Assembly (NCBI GenBank): GCA_036560485.1
Contig: DATBRC010000015.1
Coordinates: 53,428 to 117,427, forward strand
DNA from: DATBRC01 sp036560485
GTDB taxonomy: Bacteria; Pseudomonadota; Gammaproteobacteria; Burkholderiales; Burkholderiaceae_D
Direction of reading: 5' to 3'
Length of the DNA stretch: 64,000 nt
The notes below the pieces were generated by a model. The model had not been told where the DNA came from and did no database searches. It saw nothing but the letters and a program-made list of their open reading frames with translations. Positions 62,718 through 64,000 of this stretch are shown piece after piece (the stretch's first letter is position 1; every line of letters starts with the position of its first letter). Both the position numbers and the translations under genes were made by a program.

Positions 62718-63212
62718 ATGAACCGAGAATCTACTCATCAGTCCATAAAATCTCGCGTCCCCTTAATGAGCAAGCTGGAAGACTACATTCCACAAAGTGA
62801 AGAAACCTCGGAAACATCGATATGCCAGGATTGCGGAGCAGTCTACATGAATGGGCGTTGGCGATGGATGGCGCACCCTCCGCACGATACGGCGAAAACA
62901 ATCTGCATGGCTTGCCGAAGAATTCATGATAAAAAGCCGGCAGGTGTTGTAACAATTCAAGGGAAATTTTCAAGAGAACACAGCGATGAATTGTTGGCCT
63001 TGATCCGGAATATCGAGCTTGAAAAAAAAGCAGAAAATCCGTTGCAACGCATTATGTCAATTGACAAGCGTGCTGAAAAACTTTCCATTGCAACTACCGA
63101 TGCACAGTTAGCACGTGGCATAGGCAAGGCGTTGCGTCAGCAATATAAAGGCAGCCTCGATTTTAATTATCAAAGAGGTGAAATTGTATTGCGAGCGCTT
63201 TGGCAGCGCTAA
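62718..63212 (+). CDS. BCAM0308-type zinc-ribbon-like protein
   Basis: This 164-residue protein has two CxxC pairs, CQDCGAVYMNGRWRWMAHPP and ICMACRRIHDKKPAG (about residues 36-75), consistent with a zinc ribbon. A C-terminal domain follows with EHSDELLALIRNIELEKKAE and TDAQLARGIGKALRQQYKGS. The layout matches the BCAM0308 family as I recall it, which is of unknown function. GAGGA precedes the ATG at 62718. It is the gene after the 66-base palindrome. Confidence 0.65.
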   Translation: MNRESTHQSIKSRVPLMSKLEDYIPQSEETSETSICQDCGAVYMNGRWRWMAHPPHDTAKTICMACRRIHDKKPAGVVTIQGKFSREHSDELLALIRNIELEKKAENPLQRIMSIDKRAEKLSIATTDAQLARGIGKALRQQYKGSLDFNYQRGEIVLRALWQR

Positions 63213-63543
63213 GGCACGACAAATCAGGTAATTCTTCACCCATAAATCCAGCCGCGGTATTTTATTTAATGCATTGATTGCTTAATGAGTCGGGCTATCT
63301 GTCGATGGAAAATAACGTCTATGTGCTGCCGATTTGTTCGCAATCTTTTTTCGTAAAAAAAGAATAAATTTTTAAGTGGCTCTAAGTATGATTTATGAGA
63401 TATGTCAATCCGATATCCTAGGCGCACTCCTACACTTGTCCAAGTGGCCATGATTTGTCATCCAATTTTTAAAAATACATAACGTCGTTCCCATCAAAAC
63501 AGTGATGTTGAAGTGTGGGGACGCGATAACTCAAGGAATTCAA
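63213..63543. other. intergenic region before the last gene
   Basis: About 330 AT-rich bases with no supportable gene or repeat. It presumably holds the promoter of the truncated gene that follows. Confidence 0.35.
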
Positions 63544-64000
63544 ATGTTATGCATGACCTATTTTCTTACTGCGATCTCATTAGAACAACAAAAAATGCAG
63601 AGAATATTGGACGACTTTAAACATCATATTCATGGCATCCAGTCGGATATTTCGACAAAATTGCAGGATCATTACTTGCATTCAATCGATGTGACGATAA
63701 AAAATTTTTATCAAGTAGAAAAACAATCTCAGGCGCGCAAGGTTGATTTGTATTTAATTCCGGCCATTCATGAAACTGTGCCGTCAACAGATCAAATATT
63801 GGCTGAATTAGCATCCTTGAAATCCAGCTCAATGAAACTATTCATGGATATGCAACAGCAAATCGGATTGTGTTTTGATAAGGGCGTATCAACCATGAAC
63901 GAGTTGTGCAACGCAATGAAAGAATATTGCGAAATTCAGCAAGCGATATTAACAAAAGAAGAAAAAGAACTGGTGCCGATGGCTCAACAGTCGCTACAGT
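63544..64000 (+). CDS. helical protein, possibly hemerythrin-like, 3' partial
   Basis: The frame opens at ATG 63544, with AAGGA six bases upstream, and stays open to the window end, giving at least 152 residues. The product is helical (LTAISLEQQKMQRILDDFKH) with ILTKEEKELVPMAQQSLQ at the visible end, which recalls the last helix of hemerythrin HHE proteins, where E-E-x-x-L-x-P is common. The expected metal His residues are only partly visible, so the assignment is weak. The rest lies outside the window. Confidence 0.5.
   Translation, partial: MLCMTYFLTAISLEQQKMQRILDDFKHHIHGIQSDISTKLQDHYLHSIDVTIKNFYQVEKQSQARKVDLYLIPAIHETVPSTDQILAELASLKSSSMKLFMDMQQQIGLCFDKGVSTMNELCNAMKEYCEIQQAILTKEEKELVPMAQQSLQ

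Noticed and set aside
1..64000. tRNA, rRNA or CRISPR array
   Set aside because: No cloverleaf-like gene, ribosomal segment or regularly spaced direct repeats were found on either strand by reading; a tRNAscan or CRISPR search was not possible.

Overview
The window reads as chromosomal DNA of a betaproteobacterium, most likely family Oxalobacteraceae (Herminiimonas/Janthinobacterium type). This is inferred from the mix of gene families: a urt-ure urea locus, two phasins plus an intracellular PHB depolymerase, a Gcr-type recombinase, ParE/ParC, rnfB-nth, and DUF1841 and EI24 proteins. There is no species-level proof. Gene density is high and most genes lie in short same-strand operons. I found no rRNA, tRNA, CRISPR array or complete insertion sequence.

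Layout. 1-2.7 kb: end of a sugar-transfer locus (GT9 fragment, GT2, PIG-L deacetylase). 3.0-8.2 kb: envelope and stress genes (lipoprotein HtrA protease, DUF4142, type II NADH dehydrogenase, CsbD, PRC-barrel). 8.5-14.1 kb: three consecutive c-di-GMP enzymes (PAS-GGDEF-EAL, PAS-GGDEF, membrane PAS-PAS-GGDEF-EAL). 14.2-18.6 kb: parE-parC. 19.0-19.9 kb: a protein made of two receiver-like domains that both lack the phospho-Asp. 19.9-22.6 kb: MoxR ATPase, GNAT and VWA operon. 22.7-24.9 kb: Gcr-type membrane protein. 25-30.4 kb: two cytochromes c, DUF1841, a RutE-like nitroreductase, rnfB-nth-VIT1 and phaZ. 30.8-38.9 kb: ferredoxin reductase and ferredoxin, lutC, a glyoxylate-reductase-type dehydrogenase, a tandem pair of unknown secreted paralogues, ACBP, FKBP, EI24, a CinA-like protein and a DUF1131 protein.

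39.0-50.4 kb is a complete urea uptake and hydrolysis locus on the minus strand: urtA-urtB-urtC-urtD-urtE-ureD-ureA-ureB-ureC-ureE-ureF-ureG. A near-consensus sigma-54 promoter lies just upstream of urtA with NtrC-like sites behind it, and a terminator-like hairpin sits between urtA and urtB. Palindromic repeats of two families occupy four gaps inside this locus, and one more copy sits between parE and parC.

50.7-61.5 kb: a large DUF349 protein, a 189-bp MITE-like element, a phasin with a readable promoter, a thioesterase-nitroreductase pair, PBP7, an IclR regulator divergent from lutA-lutB (lutC is about 26 kb away), diacylglycerol kinase and a second phasin with a basic tail. The last 2.5 kb is AT-rich and holds small, poorly characterised genes around a perfect 66-bp palindrome, ending in a truncated gene of possible hemerythrin type.

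No clearly new defence or biosynthetic system is visible. The most unusual items are the 66-bp palindrome and its surroundings, the tandem pseudo-receiver protein with its 23-bp-stem hairpin, the repeats inside operons, the MITE-like element, and the tandem secreted paralogues.
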